This document shows, one piece after another, positions 22,555-35,335 of a stretch of DNA of 64,000 nucleotides. The notes under the pieces are model-generated. The model searched no databases. It worked only from the letters and a program-made list of their open reading frames with translations, and was not told the origin of the DNA. The position numbers and the translations under genes were made by a program. The DNA is taken from NCBI RefSeq assembly GCF_954871325.1, contig NC_088777.1, forward strand, positions 51,285,974 through 51,349,973. The letters are read 5' to 3'. Within the stretch, counting starts at the first letter, position 1. The number at the start of each line of letters is the position of its first letter. This stretch comes from Gordionus sp. m RMFG-2023 (lineage: Eukaryota > Nematomorpha > Gordioida > Chordodea > Parachordodidae).

Positions 22555-24550
22555 TAATTAAATATTTCATTATCACAAATTAAGATGAATTATTTATGAT
22601 ATTATAAAATAATCATTATTTAATCTTTATATATATATATGTATAAAATCAATATAATTTTATCTTGTATCTTATCTTTGGGTATAAAATTTCATAGAAA
22701 TCGAATATTAAATTTATTACCTTTTCTAAAATATTAGATAAACAATATCTTAATAATTTACAATTCTTTTATTATTATGATAATTTATTTGACCAAATAC
22801 CGCCTACATTAGACACTAGATGCAACTCAAAAATTATATCTACCTTCTAAATAAATTTCGCAGCCTTCGGGAATGATATTTTCACATTATTAATTACAAC
22901 CTTTTAATTTTAATGCTATTTCCTTCATAAATTTTATAAAGAATAACTTAATTTATTAATGTTCACAAACTTTCTATATATTGCTAATTTAATAGTATAT
23001 TGTTTGGCATTAATATGAGTTTACTAATAAAATGTTTAACTTTTTATTTTAAAGGATAGCAGAAAATTATCTAGAAATAGGTTTATTTGCAAATAATTAT
23101 CTATATTGTGTGCAATATAGATTTGGACGATATGATTGTATCATAGGTCTATAATAAAGTATTAATTATTATTGCAATACATTTTCCCCTATTTCATCTA
23201 AAAATTAATAGATAACCCTTGAACAAATTTATCCGCTAGTCTATCTCCATTAAATTTCAACCCTCTATCCCTTCAAAAAAATTATATGAAAACTGTTCTA
23301 ACCCTCTTCCACACTCACCTAGAAGCTGGGGATAACATAATTTTCATACAATAGTTAACAGTAAATAAAATGGATAAATTGCAAAATAATTTTATTTGTA
23401 TGATAAAGAGCAATTATTTTATTAATTTAAATAAAATAAAATAAAAGCAAGTTCATTTTATCTGCCCATATAAATTGAATTATTATAAATAATTTATTGA
23501 TTTAAAAAATTCAAAAAAATACCAGTCATAAAAATACAAAATAATATTATATTGCAAATAAAAATGATGCATATTTATTATATTTTGATCAAAAAATTAA
23601 TGAGATATTCCTAATCAATTTTTTTATAAGTTAATTTTCAACTTAAAATTTAAAGTTCTAAAATATTAAATGTTTAAATAATATAAACTTAGTAATATTT
23701 TATGATTTTGAATATTTATAAATAATAATATTTCTTATAGCATTTTCTTAACAATCATATGATATAAAAACCTAATTTTTTGAAAATCATATGTTATTTT
23801 GCTTAATATTCATTCCTCGTGGATAATTATTTGATTCCCTTCATATGTTTTTCGTTTGTTTTATTTTATTTGAAATTTTTTAGTGTTCCATAGTTTGTGG
23901 AATTAAATATGTCTGTTTTATTTTAACAAATAAAACATTTGATTAAATAAATTCACGGGAATTCAAATTATCATCCTGGAGGAATCATCTGTCAAAGTCG
24001 CTGTTAGGTAACTTATTTATTTTATAATGATGCTATTTATAAAATATATATATATCATATGTTATATTTTTAAGATATATCATGTATATGAATCTACTGT
24101 AATCTTATAAAATATTTTATCACACAATTTATTACACTCAAGCCTAACCAGTATTTTAATTGGAAGGGGTGGTGGGTACAGGCAGAGATTTTTTTTGCTT
24201 AAGATATAAAAAATATGAGCTATAAATGATTTATTTAAAATATGGCTTAGCATGGGTTTGCCCACTAGTTGAGATCTTTTATCAGGTATTTAGTTGTCCC
24301 AGCTTTACTAATTGTTATTTTTAACTGGCCTAGCCCATAAAATATTTTTTATACATGAAGGATTAGAGGTCCTCATTCCCTTGGTTGGGTAATATTTGTA
24401 AAAAAATTATTTTAGCTGATTAACTGGCTGGGTAATATTAGGTTGGATTATTGCTTAATTCTAATATTTGATAGCGATATTCCATAAATTGTAGTGTTTT
24501 TAATTTAACTACTCCCCCTATTATAAATAGTTGTTTATTTAGGTGTTAAA
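22555..24550. other. AT-rich DNA without identified feature
   Basis: Two kilobases of A/T-rich sequence. I see no exon, repeat end or RNA gene. Confidence 0.5.
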
Positions 24551-24775
24551 CTACATATATATATTTTTGAGTATTTTTTTTATTTTAAGTAAAATGTGGA
24601 AAAGGGCTAGATTGAGTAGAAATTTAACCAAGATGGGCCTGATTATTTTACCCTTTGCATGCAGAACTCTGTGAAGTATATCAACATATATTTGTCCAAT
24701 TTTCAGCTCTAATAACATTTTCAAAACTTTGACATATGGCCCATAAAAATATTTTAAACAATTTGACAGACTCAC
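24551..24775 (-). mobile_element. LINE ORF1-like fragment
   Basis: Minus strand frame: LELKIGQIYVDILHRVLHAK, GKIIRPILVKFLLNLALFHI, LLKIKKILK. The DI.HR......RPI.VKF......ILK..K pattern is that of the RNA-binding part of L1/CR1-type ORF1 proteins. The surrounding DNA offers no RT or endonuclease. Confidence 0.4.
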
Positions 24776-25366
24776 CTCTATCTTTAAAGATTATACTCTA
24801 CCTTGGTATCCTGTATACCTTAAATATTTCTCATTTACAATTTAATTTTACTGGGCAGCATACTTGCATTATCAACAAATTGCTAACTATATTAGCCATT
24901 AAATCAAAATAATTTATTAAGTTTATTTTTGCCCTAGTTTGCTCAATTTAAAAAAAAACAGATTTTATCAAAATAATAATTTTTTTTAATTAATTAATCA
25001 CAATTTGATCCTATTTTTCCAATTTCAATCCTATGTTTACTTCTATAGCACTTCTTTTAATTACACCTGTAACATATTTTTGGAATATTTAAAATAAAAT
25101 CAATAAATTATATAAATAGATTCAAAACTAAAAAAAAAATTTCAATAAAGGTAGATAACTAACTACCATTCATTCATAACCCGTTATTTAATATATATAT
25201 AAAAAAAAATTTGATTTGAGTATAACAGACTAGACATAAAATTATTTTTATAATGAACGTTTCTTAAAATAAAATTAAATTCCAAAAACGAAATATGGAA
25301 ATAAATTGCTTGAAAAACGATATTATGTTATTGTTTGATGCTTAAATTTAATATCCATTAAGGCTC

Positions 25367-25455
25367 GGTCTAGATATATTTTAAAATAAATTAAAATACG
25401 GCCTGGCCCGTGTAGCCGGTCCGGGCTTAGGGTCGGGCCTGCAGGTCTCTGATAA
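25367..25455. mobile_element. GC-rich MITE fragment
   Basis: GGTCTAGATATATTTTAAAA, GGCCTGGCCCGTGTAGCCGG, GGGTCGGGCCTGCAGGTCTC then TG. Ends in the CTGCAGGTCTCTG terminus shared with 7694 and 49222. Confidence 0.5.
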
Positions 25456-25696
25456 TAGGTAAATAAGTAATCCTAATTCCCTTAAAAAAAACGTATAAAT
25501 ATTTTGTAAACACTTCTACGACTCTAAAGGTCCATTGTAGATTACTGACCAAAAAATCAATAAATATGAAAATAGGGGAAGTTCCACTTTAAACCCCCTA
25601 GCAAATGAAAGAAAAGAGGATAGAATATTGTTTTATTTATTTTTAAATTGGAAGGATATGGTCCAGACTTGGTCCAGACTAGGGTAGGTTAAAAAG

Positions 25697-25864
25697 CCCG
25701 ATTCGGATCGATTTTTAAAAGCTACCCGATTCGCGATTTGAGCTATTTTTTAAAAAGTGTCAAACTCAGTATTTTATTCAGAAAAGAAATATTACGCGAA
25801 CCTGAGATTTTGCTCATAAATGGCACAGAGGTTCGGACATCTATAAGCGGAATCTCGAGACTTA
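25697..25864. mobile_element. GTGTTGTTAAACGG MITE, part left of a nested insertion
   Basis: Carries GTGTCAAACTCAGTATTTTA, CATCTATAAGCGGAATCTCG of the family, then stops where the TAGTGCGCAC element (25865-26289) begins. Family sequence resumes after it (TTTTTTAGCGATTATTTAGT, 26291 on). Confidence 0.55.
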
Positions 25865-26289
25865 TAGTGCGCACACAAATTGAGCTTTTACGTTTTGCCG
25901 TAATTTTTAAATTTAAAAAAAAACGTAAAGCGTCCCTTGTTTAAATGGAGGTTGCCTTTTTAATTAATATCCGTCGATTCAAAATTATAAATAAGTTTCT
26001 AAAAAAAAAAAAGGATTTGTATTTGAAAATTAGATTATCGACTGCGTTCTTATTTCTTTAATTTCTTAAATATTCATTTTTAGGATTATATTATAGTTAA
26101 GTTATTTATATTACATTTTTTGTATAATATTACAAAGCGAAGAATAAAAAATAGTAATGAAAAAGCATAACCTATTTGCTTTTTTAAAAAAAATGGTTGC
26201 TAACGCCAAACGGTAATTTTACCAATTTGCATGAGGAATGCATTATTTGCTCTAACGCAGCGTTTGAAAGGCTCAATTTGTGCGCACTA
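25865..26289. mobile_element. TAGTGCGCAC inverted-repeat element, nested
   Basis: Ends TAGTGCGCACACAAATTGAG and CTCAATTTGTGCGCACTA are inverted repeats with one base of difference. Internal CGTTTT/AACGC repeats. It interrupts the MITE at 25697. No coding capacity. Related copies at 56049-56769 and, in part, 2549-2725 and 57720-57860. Confidence 0.65.
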
Positions 26290-26634
26290 ACTTTTTTAGC
26301 GATTATTTAGTTAGCCCCCCCTCCCAAATGGAGTGATTTTGCATCATTATTGCCATCTTTGAGCAACATCTGTAGGCTCACATAATATTATTTTAGCTAA
26401 AATCTTAATCGGGCGGTTTTTAAAATCGACTCGAATCTGTCTTTTCGACAGACCCTAGTCCAGATCTTTTAAAATATCTCAAGCTCTATTTTACGCCCAT
26501 TGTTATAAAAAAAAATTCATTTCCGCTAAATTGGTATCCAGAATACACTTGCCTCAAACTAAGCTATAAGTTCACTATTTTGATCTTATTAAACGCAATT
26601 TTAAGACTTGGCATTATGTTTATGTTGACAGGCA

Positions 26635-26829
26635 AGATTAGGTGCATTTCGCCAAGTACTTGTACCGGAAGGTAGTCATTAAAAAGACAGGGATGGAAGA
26701 GGGTGGAAGGTATGTCCTTTTCCCATAGATATTTAGGGGCTGGTAGAGTAGGTGATTTATAAGGGGAGAGGATAGGTAATGTCTCCATTGGCTTAAGAGG
26801 TATAGAAGTGTCTGCATTTCTCTAAGTTT
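26635..26829 (-). CDS. Possible coding exon, unknown
   Basis: Minus strand frame after ctaaaacttag: RNADTSIPLKPMETLPILSP, YKSPTLPAPKYLWEKDIPST, LFHPCLFNDYLPVQ, then a GTACTT that could be a donor; the frame stays open to 26564. The stretch is less AT-rich than its surroundings and is not one of the repeats seen elsewhere in the window. No family recognised. Confidence 0.25.
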
Positions 26830-27105
26830 TAGCCAGGATGTAGTTGTGCTGTGAACTAGCCTATCCGAAGATTTTGATTAATAGAAGATAAGGTGAGCTT
26901 CATATCTCTTGTCTATGCTAAGCATCTAACCTATGAAGGGAGAATTTAGGAACTGAAAACCCTCTTTATAATTTCCGGTAACCTGACTCGCCCCACGTGC
27001 TATTACACATTTATAAGGTTAAAAAATTTCTTCGCGCGATATTTATTTTTTAGAGAGTTTATTTTAATGCTTTGATCCTTTTTGCTTATCATTACTTATT
27101 TTAGC

Positions 27106-27218
27106 AAAGTTTGGAAACCGAAATAAAAACCCGGAAATCTCAAATTCGGGTCAAATTTTTTAGAAATCGGAACTAAATATTCGGAACCGAATCCGTTTTA
27201 ATTTCGGTTCCAAACTTT
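27106..27218. mobile_element. Short foldback MITE with GGTTCCAAAC ends
   Basis: AAGTTTGGAAACCGAAATAA at the left and TTTTAATTTCGGTTCCAAAC at the right are inverted repeats over about 25 bp, with CGGGTC/CGGAACCG palindromes between. Confidence 0.6.
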
Positions 27219-27514
27219 TTGCTAAGAAATTTTATTTTGATTCCAACTAATCTCGAATAGTTCTAGACAATTAGACCCCCCCCCCCTCTTTCTTTAAAAA
27301 AAATATATTAGCAAATTACAATATTGACTTAAATTGATATTATTTCTTATATTTACTCATAAATATATTATAACCTTGTAGTGATCAAAACAAAATGACT
27401 TAAACAAACCTAATACTAATGTTAATTAATTGCAGCTTTAAACGTTAAATTTAATCATAATTTTCAATCAATAATATAACCAAGAATTTTTTTTAAATAA
27501 ATCTAGAAAAAAAA

Positions 27515-27535
27515 TAGAAAGAAAGAAAGAGAGAG

Positions 27536-27621
<86 letters not shown>

Positions 27622-27650
27622 GAAAAAAGGAAAAAGAAAGAAGAAATAAA
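27515..27650. repeat. (GAAA)n microsatellite
   Basis: More than 20 GAAA units, uninterrupted from about 27537 to 27620, with imperfect purine flanks on both sides. Confidence 0.95.
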
Positions 27651-30617
27651 AGAGAAGGCGTAAAATGATACCTAGTATAGAAACATAATTGTGTAATATT
27701 TTTTTTTATAATAAGCGATTATTTTTTAAGTTTCCGGATTCGGTGGAAAAGCCTACCTAATTAGATGATATGATTGAAATTGATTTAGTAGAATATTCGA
27801 GAATATGAAGCTAACGACACGGGTTTGGAAAATCGGTCAATTGACCGATTAAATTCAGTCATTTGACAGGAGGAGTAATACGGTCAAATACTCTAAAAAA
27901 TCTGAAGAAAAATAATTAAAAATATGTTTGAAAAAAAGAGAAAAAAACGCGGCCCATTCATTGGGTCCCTAATATCAAGAGGTAACAACTTACTAAAAGT
28001 GAATTCAATGAAGTATTATAGCGAATTATGTGAAAAGCATTCCACAAGGAACTATCTGATTACGGCTTTAGTGAAATGGGCTTTGCGCATCATGCCCATT
28101 AAAAGAAGTGTCATTTTACTAGCTATTCTTATTTTCTACTTCTTCTTTAGAGAAGAGATTGGTCGATTTAGGTTAATTTTCTTACTAAAACAGAAAATCG
28201 ATTGAAGATCTCGACAACAGGTAAATATAGATTAAAAAAATATTATAGAAAATGATAATATTGAATATAAATCAGAACAAGGCTCTGCCAAAATGACATT
28301 GAATTTAAATAAAAATTTAATATTGTCTTATAAAACATTTATTCGAATATTTGACCGGTCTAAATCGGTCAATCGACTGAATCGTATTTGTAGGGTCAAA
28401 TACACACACCGGCAGCAGCTGTTTACGAGATGGTGTATTTGACTTGTTATGAATCCTTATATATTATATAGTTATTAATTCCCCCTTCTCCAATAATTTT
28501 TTGGGAAAAAAAAAATTTATTACCACGTTACATCGAAAAAAAAATACATGTAATTATTTATAATATATTATTACGGTATTAATAATTAAGACCTAACATC
28601 ACGATAATTATGTCATGTTAGATATATCTATCATATAATGTATAATATAACCTTAGGTTCAACAAAATTTCTTTTTTTTGTAAAAAATAAATAAATCAGA
28701 TATAATGTATTCAATATTCTCTAAAATTCAAAAAATTCATTTTATTTTTTAAATATATATATAACACTTCACGAAAATTCCGTTTCACGGGAAACGCGGG
28801 CAGAAATTGTCTTGGTTTTGCGGGCCGGATCGCGATCTCGAACCGGAAATCGAAAGTTGACCGGATATTGTTTTTGATTAAATATATTTTGAAGATGCCC
28901 GAATGTCGTTTCTCCTTACTGTTCGTTGGCTCTAACTTTATCTTCAAAAAAAAATAGGGTAGAACTCGAAAGAGTAACATTAATAAAGAAAAACAGTAAG
29001 TTAACGGTTTATCTTCGGTGACGTGCGCTGACTTTTGGAGGTTCGGTTTGAAAATGAACTCGACGGCTCTGTAAAGAAAAGAAAAAGCAAATTTACCTTA
29101 TAACTTTTGAGCAAAGAATTCCTAAAATAACGAACTAAGTTTGCCATTTTTTTAAAAAAATGGTATTCCACAATTAAGCGATTTATGAGAAAACAAAATT
29201 TGGCGACCCGTTGCCGCCACCCAGAACTCCTAGCTGCCCACATGTTTGCGCGTACTTATTTATGTTAAATGAAGACATTAAACTTTCGAGGAATCATTTT
29301 TAATGTCGTCCGTCCCACCTCAAAACCGTCTGACCAGTAAAATTTTCAATATTGTTGTTTTTTTTGCATCTCGTAAGCAAATACCTGATAGGAATACCTT
29401 ATTTTATCATATTTGAAACTTCCATTCCTTCCTAATAATGGGGAAAATAATATTTTAGTGTTTAAAAAATCTGGGGTTGGAGTGAATCTGTAAAGAATCT
29501 AGATGATTTACAGCAAAACAGCTGATTATGTCAGAACTCAGAACCGTATTCAAAGAGTGTATAGAGTAGCTACCCTGTAAGTAAATATCACGCAATTTTT
29601 CCGTCATTGATTCCGCAAATCATCATTATAATTTTTGCTTAAAATGGATGTTTTGTTCATGTTTGATAACAAAGGATAATTTTATTTTAAATTATTATTC
29701 TTATTAAAATTTGAATTTTATCAACGTTTTATAAAATTGAAATACATTTATTTTATGTTTACCGTAAAATTTTTTTGCAAAGGTAGTTTAGAAGGTTGCA
29801 AAGGAGACCGACTATATAATTGGAATGAAGAAACCACGAAATGAAATAAAAATAAAACGAAATGGAACGAAGAAAAAAAATAAATAAAATAAATTTCCTT
29901 TCTCCCCATTTATCTCCCAACGTTATAAAATAAAAAAAATTAAAAATATATCACGATTTTCCATTATGCACCGGAACCGAACCATGTTAGAGTTATTATT
30001 TATTTTATTAATAATTGAAATATATTTTTTTTTATTTTTATAAATTAAAGATGAATGATTTATTTATTTTTTATTTACATTAATTTTTAACGTGGTATAT
30101 TATGACAAATAATTTTTATTAAATATGTGGTTAATAAAATATGATTGTTGTGTAACAATAGGAAAAATAGAAAAATAATATTTAGAAGAAAAAAAAATTA
30201 CGAATTTCTGTATACCACGCCACGCTTGATTGAGAAGGAATTTCAATTTTTTTTTTCTCCTTCTTTTCATATTCATATTTTTTATAGTATTTATTACTAA
30301 ATAAATTAATATAAAATCTGAATTAATAATTGAATAGAAATAAAGGATAGGAGGTAGTAGCGCATTAGAAGTCTGCCATGGGCGACTTTTTAGCCAGCCC
30401 GTCCGCTTATTCTCCGGGCCGTCTTGGGTGGGTTAAAAATTTTTTAAAACAATAAGTGGACGGGTTTCGCCCTATCGCTGACTTCTAGATCGCATACCGT
30501 CAATACCATTTCAATTTATACTCTTATTTTATTTTTTAAATTTAGATTGGGTTAATTTATCATCTTTTAAAAGGTTCATTCAATCGAGATATAAGATTGT
30601 GGAAAGAAGGATAGAAA
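27651..30617. other. AT-rich DNA with unpaired repeat pieces
   Basis: A loose inverted pair (TCGGTCAATTGACCGATTAA at 27833; AAATCGGTCAATCGACTGAA at 28362) may bound a 560-bp element that includes the 93-codon frame at 27924-28205 (basic N-terminus, hydrophobic middle), whose product I do not recognise. A GC-rich block lies at 30400-30480. Confidence 0.35.
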
Positions 30618-30788
30618 ATGTTCTTTTCGGATACCCAAAATATTAGCCGTGAGAGGCGATGGTATCATAAATGCAAATTATCCAACGATTTCCCTCCCGA
30701 AAGAAATTTGTCGAAAGAATGGCCTCAATTCTTCTCTAAAAGGTGTCAGCTCTTTGTTTGGAACTTAACCGGTCAACTACAGTTCTAA
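30618..30788 (+). CDS. Short ORF of 56 codons, unknown
   Basis: ATG to TAA: MFFSDTQNISRERRWYHKCK, LSNDFPPERNLSKEWPQFFS, KRCQLFVWNLTGQLQF. Balanced composition in a region (30580-31000) that holds no repeat I can identify. No upstream acceptor in frame. It could be a small gene, one exon, or chance. Confidence 0.25.
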   Translation: MFFSDTQNISRERRWYHKCKLSNDFPPERNLSKEWPQFFSKRCQLFVWNLTGQLQF

Positions 30789-31819
30789 TGATCCTTCTTA
30801 TTCATTTATCTCTCTGTTGGTATCGGAGGGCAAACCTATTTCTTTTAAGAACTAAACAATTGATTCATGAAAAGAACGTATCCTAAAAGAAAATCTCGTT
30901 CCTTATGGCGAAGGCTAGTTTCCGCTATTATTAGCTCCATCTAACTATCTTAACTATATCCATTTCATCCAATAATCTCCCCATTTAAAACCAAACATTA
31001 TGTTCTTCTCCCTCAACGGCATTTCTCTCCTTACATCTTTTTCCCAAACTTTATATTATATTTATAATACTACTTCTTCCGTGTTTGAATTCTAAGACAA
31101 AATTTATTCATTAAATGTATTATTTTATAACGTTACACTTATTACAATGATAAAAAAAAACATTTTTTGGCGTGGAACTCAAATGTCTGTTCGATAAGGA
31201 GTTAAGTATCGGGTAGACTTATTCTTTTCAACTGATCCTGAAAATTAATATCAAGACAGCCTATTACAGATAACGTTTGTATTTGTATCTGTATCTATAT
31301 CTATTTCCTTTAATAATAATAAAAAAGAAAATTACATTAATTTTTGCAACAGGGTGCTACGCTTAGTAATATTAAATGAGTTATATAAAAGAAAACAAAT
31401 TTTAATTTTTTTAAAAAAAGAGGCTTATTAAACTAAAAAGAAATGACGCTTAAAATTAAATACAGAAAACTAAGTCAAAATAAAGAATGATAATATATAT
31501 TAAGAATTACAAACGTTTATAATTTTTATATAAATATCGCGTTTGCCAAATTTATGCTAATAACGTTGGCTTATTTTTTTTTTATTACTACCTATAATTA
31601 TAGTAATTTTATGTTATTTTTCATTTAACCTTTTTTTTTCTTCACCTCTCATGCAAGAGTATAGTAAAAAAAAAAATTAAAAATTAAAAAAAAAATTAAA
31701 ATTGACTTTATTTATTATTTATTTTTGATTAACTTATAAAAATTTATATTTTTTTTTGTTAGACAAAGATTTATTATGACTCCGGTTATGCTCGATGATG
31801 TATCAGATTGGCAGTTCAT

Positions 31820-31962
31820 TTATTAAATACATTTGTCAGCTGTAGCGCCATTTAGCGGCTTGCGTGTCCGCTTTAAATTGACATTTATGCGCATTCATTT
31901 AAATAATAAATAAAGGCGATTAGTCGAAGTGCGAACTATAAAATGGCGCTACAGCTGGACCT
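31820..31962. repeat. CAGCTGTAGCGCCATTT foldback
   Basis: TCAGCTGTAGCGCCATTTAG at the left and AAAATGGCGCTACAGCTGG at the right, 140 bp apart. Similar arms appear at 35978-36062 (TCAGCTGTAGCACCATTTTG) and 36501-36520. Confidence 0.55.
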
Positions 31963-31984
31963 TTTTTAAAATTTACGATAAAAG

Positions 31985-32128
31985 CTAGTGTCGTTAAACG
32001 GCCGGTTAACTCGATATTTTACCCGGAAAAATATTACGCAAGCCTTACAATTTTGGTCATAGGCGGCACACAAAGATTTGGACATCTATTAGCGTAATTC
32101 TCCTTCAAAATCGGTTCAAATCGAAATT
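31985..32128. mobile_element. GTGTTGTTAAACGG MITE, right end worn
   Basis: TAGTGTCGTTAAACGGCC, TTACGCAAGCC and GGACATCTATTAGCG match the family; the right arm is reduced to AAATCGGTTCAAATCG. Confidence 0.55.
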
Positions 32129-33302
32129 TGGAAGTATATACGGGGTTCGATAATTTAATTTTTAAAACCCGGACCATTTTTTATACTAAACCCGGGACCG
32201 ACCGACCAATAAATCGGTTTATTTTCCTCTACCAGATCTAGGTAGGAAGAACAATTTTAAAAAAAACGCGATTTGCCGATACTAATATCGATGCCTGGAC
32301 CCTACTTACAATTTACCTTGACTTAAATGTCCGAGGTCCTATCGAGAAAACGCTAGGATATCAGCTGGCAGTATCTTCTTCTTTTTCCCCGTCCTAGGTC
32401 AACGAAATTCGCCGCAAATTTTCTTGCCCGAATTCGTTAATCACTTATATTTAACGCTAAATAGGTCTACTAATTATAATATAGTAATGCGTCTTGGACA
32501 CTCTTCGGCCTAAAAAAAAATAATCGTAGCGAATGTAAAGGAAGATATAATAATAGGAAAATGGGTTTACAGTTACAGTTACGGTACCTCATAATAAAAA
32601 GGTATATGTAAAATATCAAATAATCTAATTTTTCTTTTTTAATATTTTTAAAATCGATATTTTTTTTAAAAATTTTTTCGTGCGCTATTAATAATTAATG
32701 CAAAAATTTTATCTTTATGCCTAAATAATACCCCATTTTTTGCTTTGTTCTTACGTTTCTTCTTTTGTATCATTTTATAATACCTTTCTCTCTTCCCGCT
32801 ATTATTTAAATCTCCCGGGGCGCAGTTGTGGTGGTAGAAATTTGAAGGATGATTGGTGGATTCATTCGGGCTTTATTCATTTTGACACCATAATTAGCTA
32901 TTTACACAGTCCGACCCCCCCTCCCTTCAGACAGGTTTACTTCGTCACCGTCAGTTATATTCGGATGATATATCTTCCAGAGATTATATAGCCCGCATAA
33001 ATGACGCCATTTTATTTGTAAATTAATTTCCTTCCTTGACTTTCATTGTTGGTGACTAAGGTTTTTGAAAAAAAAAATTAACCTTTAAAATTTTTTTTCA
33101 TATTAAATTTTAACCGGGTAAAGTTTTAACTGCTACATCTCCGCCATTTTTGTATAGGTCAGCTGTAGCTTAGATAAACACCCCACGTGGAAAATATGTT
33201 AAGATAAAAAATTTTCGTTTTCATAATACTTTTTTTTTAGAATGAAGTCTAAGACAAATATTTGCTTCCATTTCTTTTAAAAACGATAAAACTTCTTCCC
33301 TT

Positions 33303-33338
<36 letters not shown>

Positions 33339-33880
33339 TTTATTCAAAAATAAGTGCATGAAAAAAATCCTGAAAATCTGCCAAAAAAAAACAAGGGTAA
33401 TGATATACGACGTTGGACCACTTGCTAAAAACAACTACCAAAATTTATCAAAATACAATAATAAAACCCATTTATTTTTTTTGAAATATATATTGACGGA
33501 ATCACGGCAAAAATTACAACGCTATCTAATATTTTGATCGAATGCAAGAAAAAAATCAATAACGTTTAACGCTATTCGTCATTACTCAAAAAAAAACAAT
33601 ATTATAGACACATTTATTTTTTTTAAAAAAATTAATAATTGAAAAATGGGTCGCTTCTCAAAGGCGATATAATTCATATGGGATCGAGAGCTGCGTTGAC
33701 CTTTTTCTATTTCAAAGTGTAGAAACTCACCTAAAATTACTTTACTAAACGATCCCCCAACATTAGCTCTTTCAGGGGTGAAAAAAAAAATCATCTAATT
33801 TGCAACCGTTTTCAATTTTACCCAATTTCATCTAATTTTCGGGGTTACACCTTTCCCTAAGATGCCACAATTCTATTTGA
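32129..33880. other. Mixed repeat pieces, no gene
   Basis: GC-rich repeat fragments (32150-32230), a (GAAA)n run at 33303-33337 and A/T-rich DNA. A stretch at 32740-32991 is open but lacks splice borders. Confidence 0.4.
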
Positions 33881-34225
33881 CAACTCTTTTTTTAAAAAAA
33901 TGCTAAATGTGTTTTTTTTTCCCGGCAATGTTTGAGCGCGTTTTCTAATATTTTAAAAATCTGATTTAAACCGGAAATGTGTGCCGTAATGTTTGGAAAA
34001 TCCTACCCTCACGAATTTCAGTCAATTTTTCCACGAACTCTTTTTAAACTTAATTATAAATTTATATTAAATTTTTCCATATTTTTTTTTAGTATATAAA
34101 CTATATATGACTCAAAGATTCATAAGGCAGGTATTCCGAACATTTTTTGAGTGAGTTTTTTTTTTTTAAATTTAAAATTTTGATTTTACCGGGAAAGTAT
34201 TCCAGCATGTTTAGAATAACCTATC
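33880..34225. repeat. ACCGGGAAA foldback repeat
   Basis: AATCTGATTTAAACCGGAAA with GTAATGTTTGGAAAATCC at the left; TTTGATTTTACCGGGAAAGT with CAGCATGTTTAGAATAACC at the right; ATTCCGAACATTTTTTGAG in reverse between. Related copies at 36305-36410 and 40660-41045. Confidence 0.5.
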
Positions 34226-34244
34226 TTACGAATCGTAGTTCCAG

Positions 34245-34346
34245 ACTCTGAGCAAAATCTTCAGGACTTGGGTAATATTTTTCCTATTACGAAGTGTTGA
34301 GTAAGCCCTTAAAATCGGCTTCAAAAGCGAGCCGTTTAACAACGCT
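34245..34346. mobile_element. GTGTTGTTAAACGG MITE, right half only
   Basis: TGAGCAAAATCTTCAGGACT, GTGTTGAGTAAGCC and the right end GCGAGCCGTTTAACAACGC. Confidence 0.55.
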
Positions 34347-34485
34347 AATAATGATAGTAATTTTTTCTTTATATATATTTCGTTTAACATGAATATTTTT
34401 TAAAAATTATTATTATTGTGTTTTTTCTTTGTATTTCTATTTTTCTATCTTGAATTTTGGTATCAATTTTATAAATTTATTTATA

Positions 34486-34654
34486 CAGAGTTGTTAAAAG
34501 ATACTTTTTAAATGGACCTAGATACAGGTTCATCGTCTAAAATAATATCTAGATACAGATAATTTAATCAAAAATCTATCTAGATACAGATACCACATTT
34601 TTATATCTAGATACAGGATCTAGATACTTGTATCTAGATCCTTTAACAACTCTG
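34486..34654. mobile_element. hAT-type MITE rich in TCTAGATAC, copy 1
   Basis: Ends CAGAGTTGTTAAAAGATAC and GATCCTTTAACAACTCTG, identical in style to the hAT at 11172-12931, with at least four internal repeats of TATCTAGATACAGATA-like sequence. No clear target duplication. Confidence 0.7.
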
Positions 34655-34959
34655 CAGTTTACCCATCCTAATTAGGCATTGCATATTGGCTCACCGAGAA
34701 TATTCAGTGCTTCATTAATTTTGGTTTTCAGCATGAAGGCAATCTTGGTAAATTTTTTTATTTTTTTTTGTTGCCAATAATGCATTTTGAATTTTAAACT
34801 ATCCCAAAAAAATCTTAATTCAGAAAATTTTGAAGGTAGAACCCGGCCTAAACCCTTGGAAGGCAATGGTTTAATTTAATGAATTACTTAAAACCCGGCT
34901 TTATTGTTCGCTATAAAAACTTGCTCACCCGGATTCAGAGTTCGGATCAAACCGATTAC

Positions 34960-35335
34960 TTATAATAATACCCTAGACTGACGATGCATCCATTTAAAAG
35001 TTTACATCGATGAAAAACAGCTGGAGACGTCATTTTGATTACCCATAATCATTATTAAAAAATTCTTTCTTTCTTTCTTTCTTTCTTTCTTTCGAGAGGC
35101 CATATTTATTCCTATGTCTGACCGCAAACTTTATTAAAGAATTACCGGATTATCGAGATAATAAGGAAGCAAGTTACCAATTTAATAATTAGTTTTTTAA
35201 CATGAGAATAATTAATATATGGGTTTATCAAAATGGCGGATCTAGCTGATTTGCTTTTAACGACGCTTTGAAATTTCATTATTATGAATGCATCGTCAGT
35301 TCTAGGTAATATTATTATATGTCATTGCCCTAAAC
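34960..35335. mobile_element. Palindromic MITE, copy 2 of 3, with microsatellite inside
   Basis: Same arms as 14868-15175 (GACGATGCATCCATTTAAAAG at left, GAATGCATCGTCAGTTCTAG at right, ending ATATGTCATTGCC). A (TTCT)n run at 35067-35094 sits inside the left half, so the microsatellite grew in or was carried by the element. Confidence 0.65.

Noticed and set aside
24080-24265. 61-codon minus-strand frame
   Set aside because: Ile/Lys/Tyr-rich, no motif, no splice borders; typical of AT-rich noise.
33249-33537. Two overlapping frames of 61 and 91 codons on opposite strands
   Set aside because: Both owe their length to a (GAAA)n run; no splice borders, no family.
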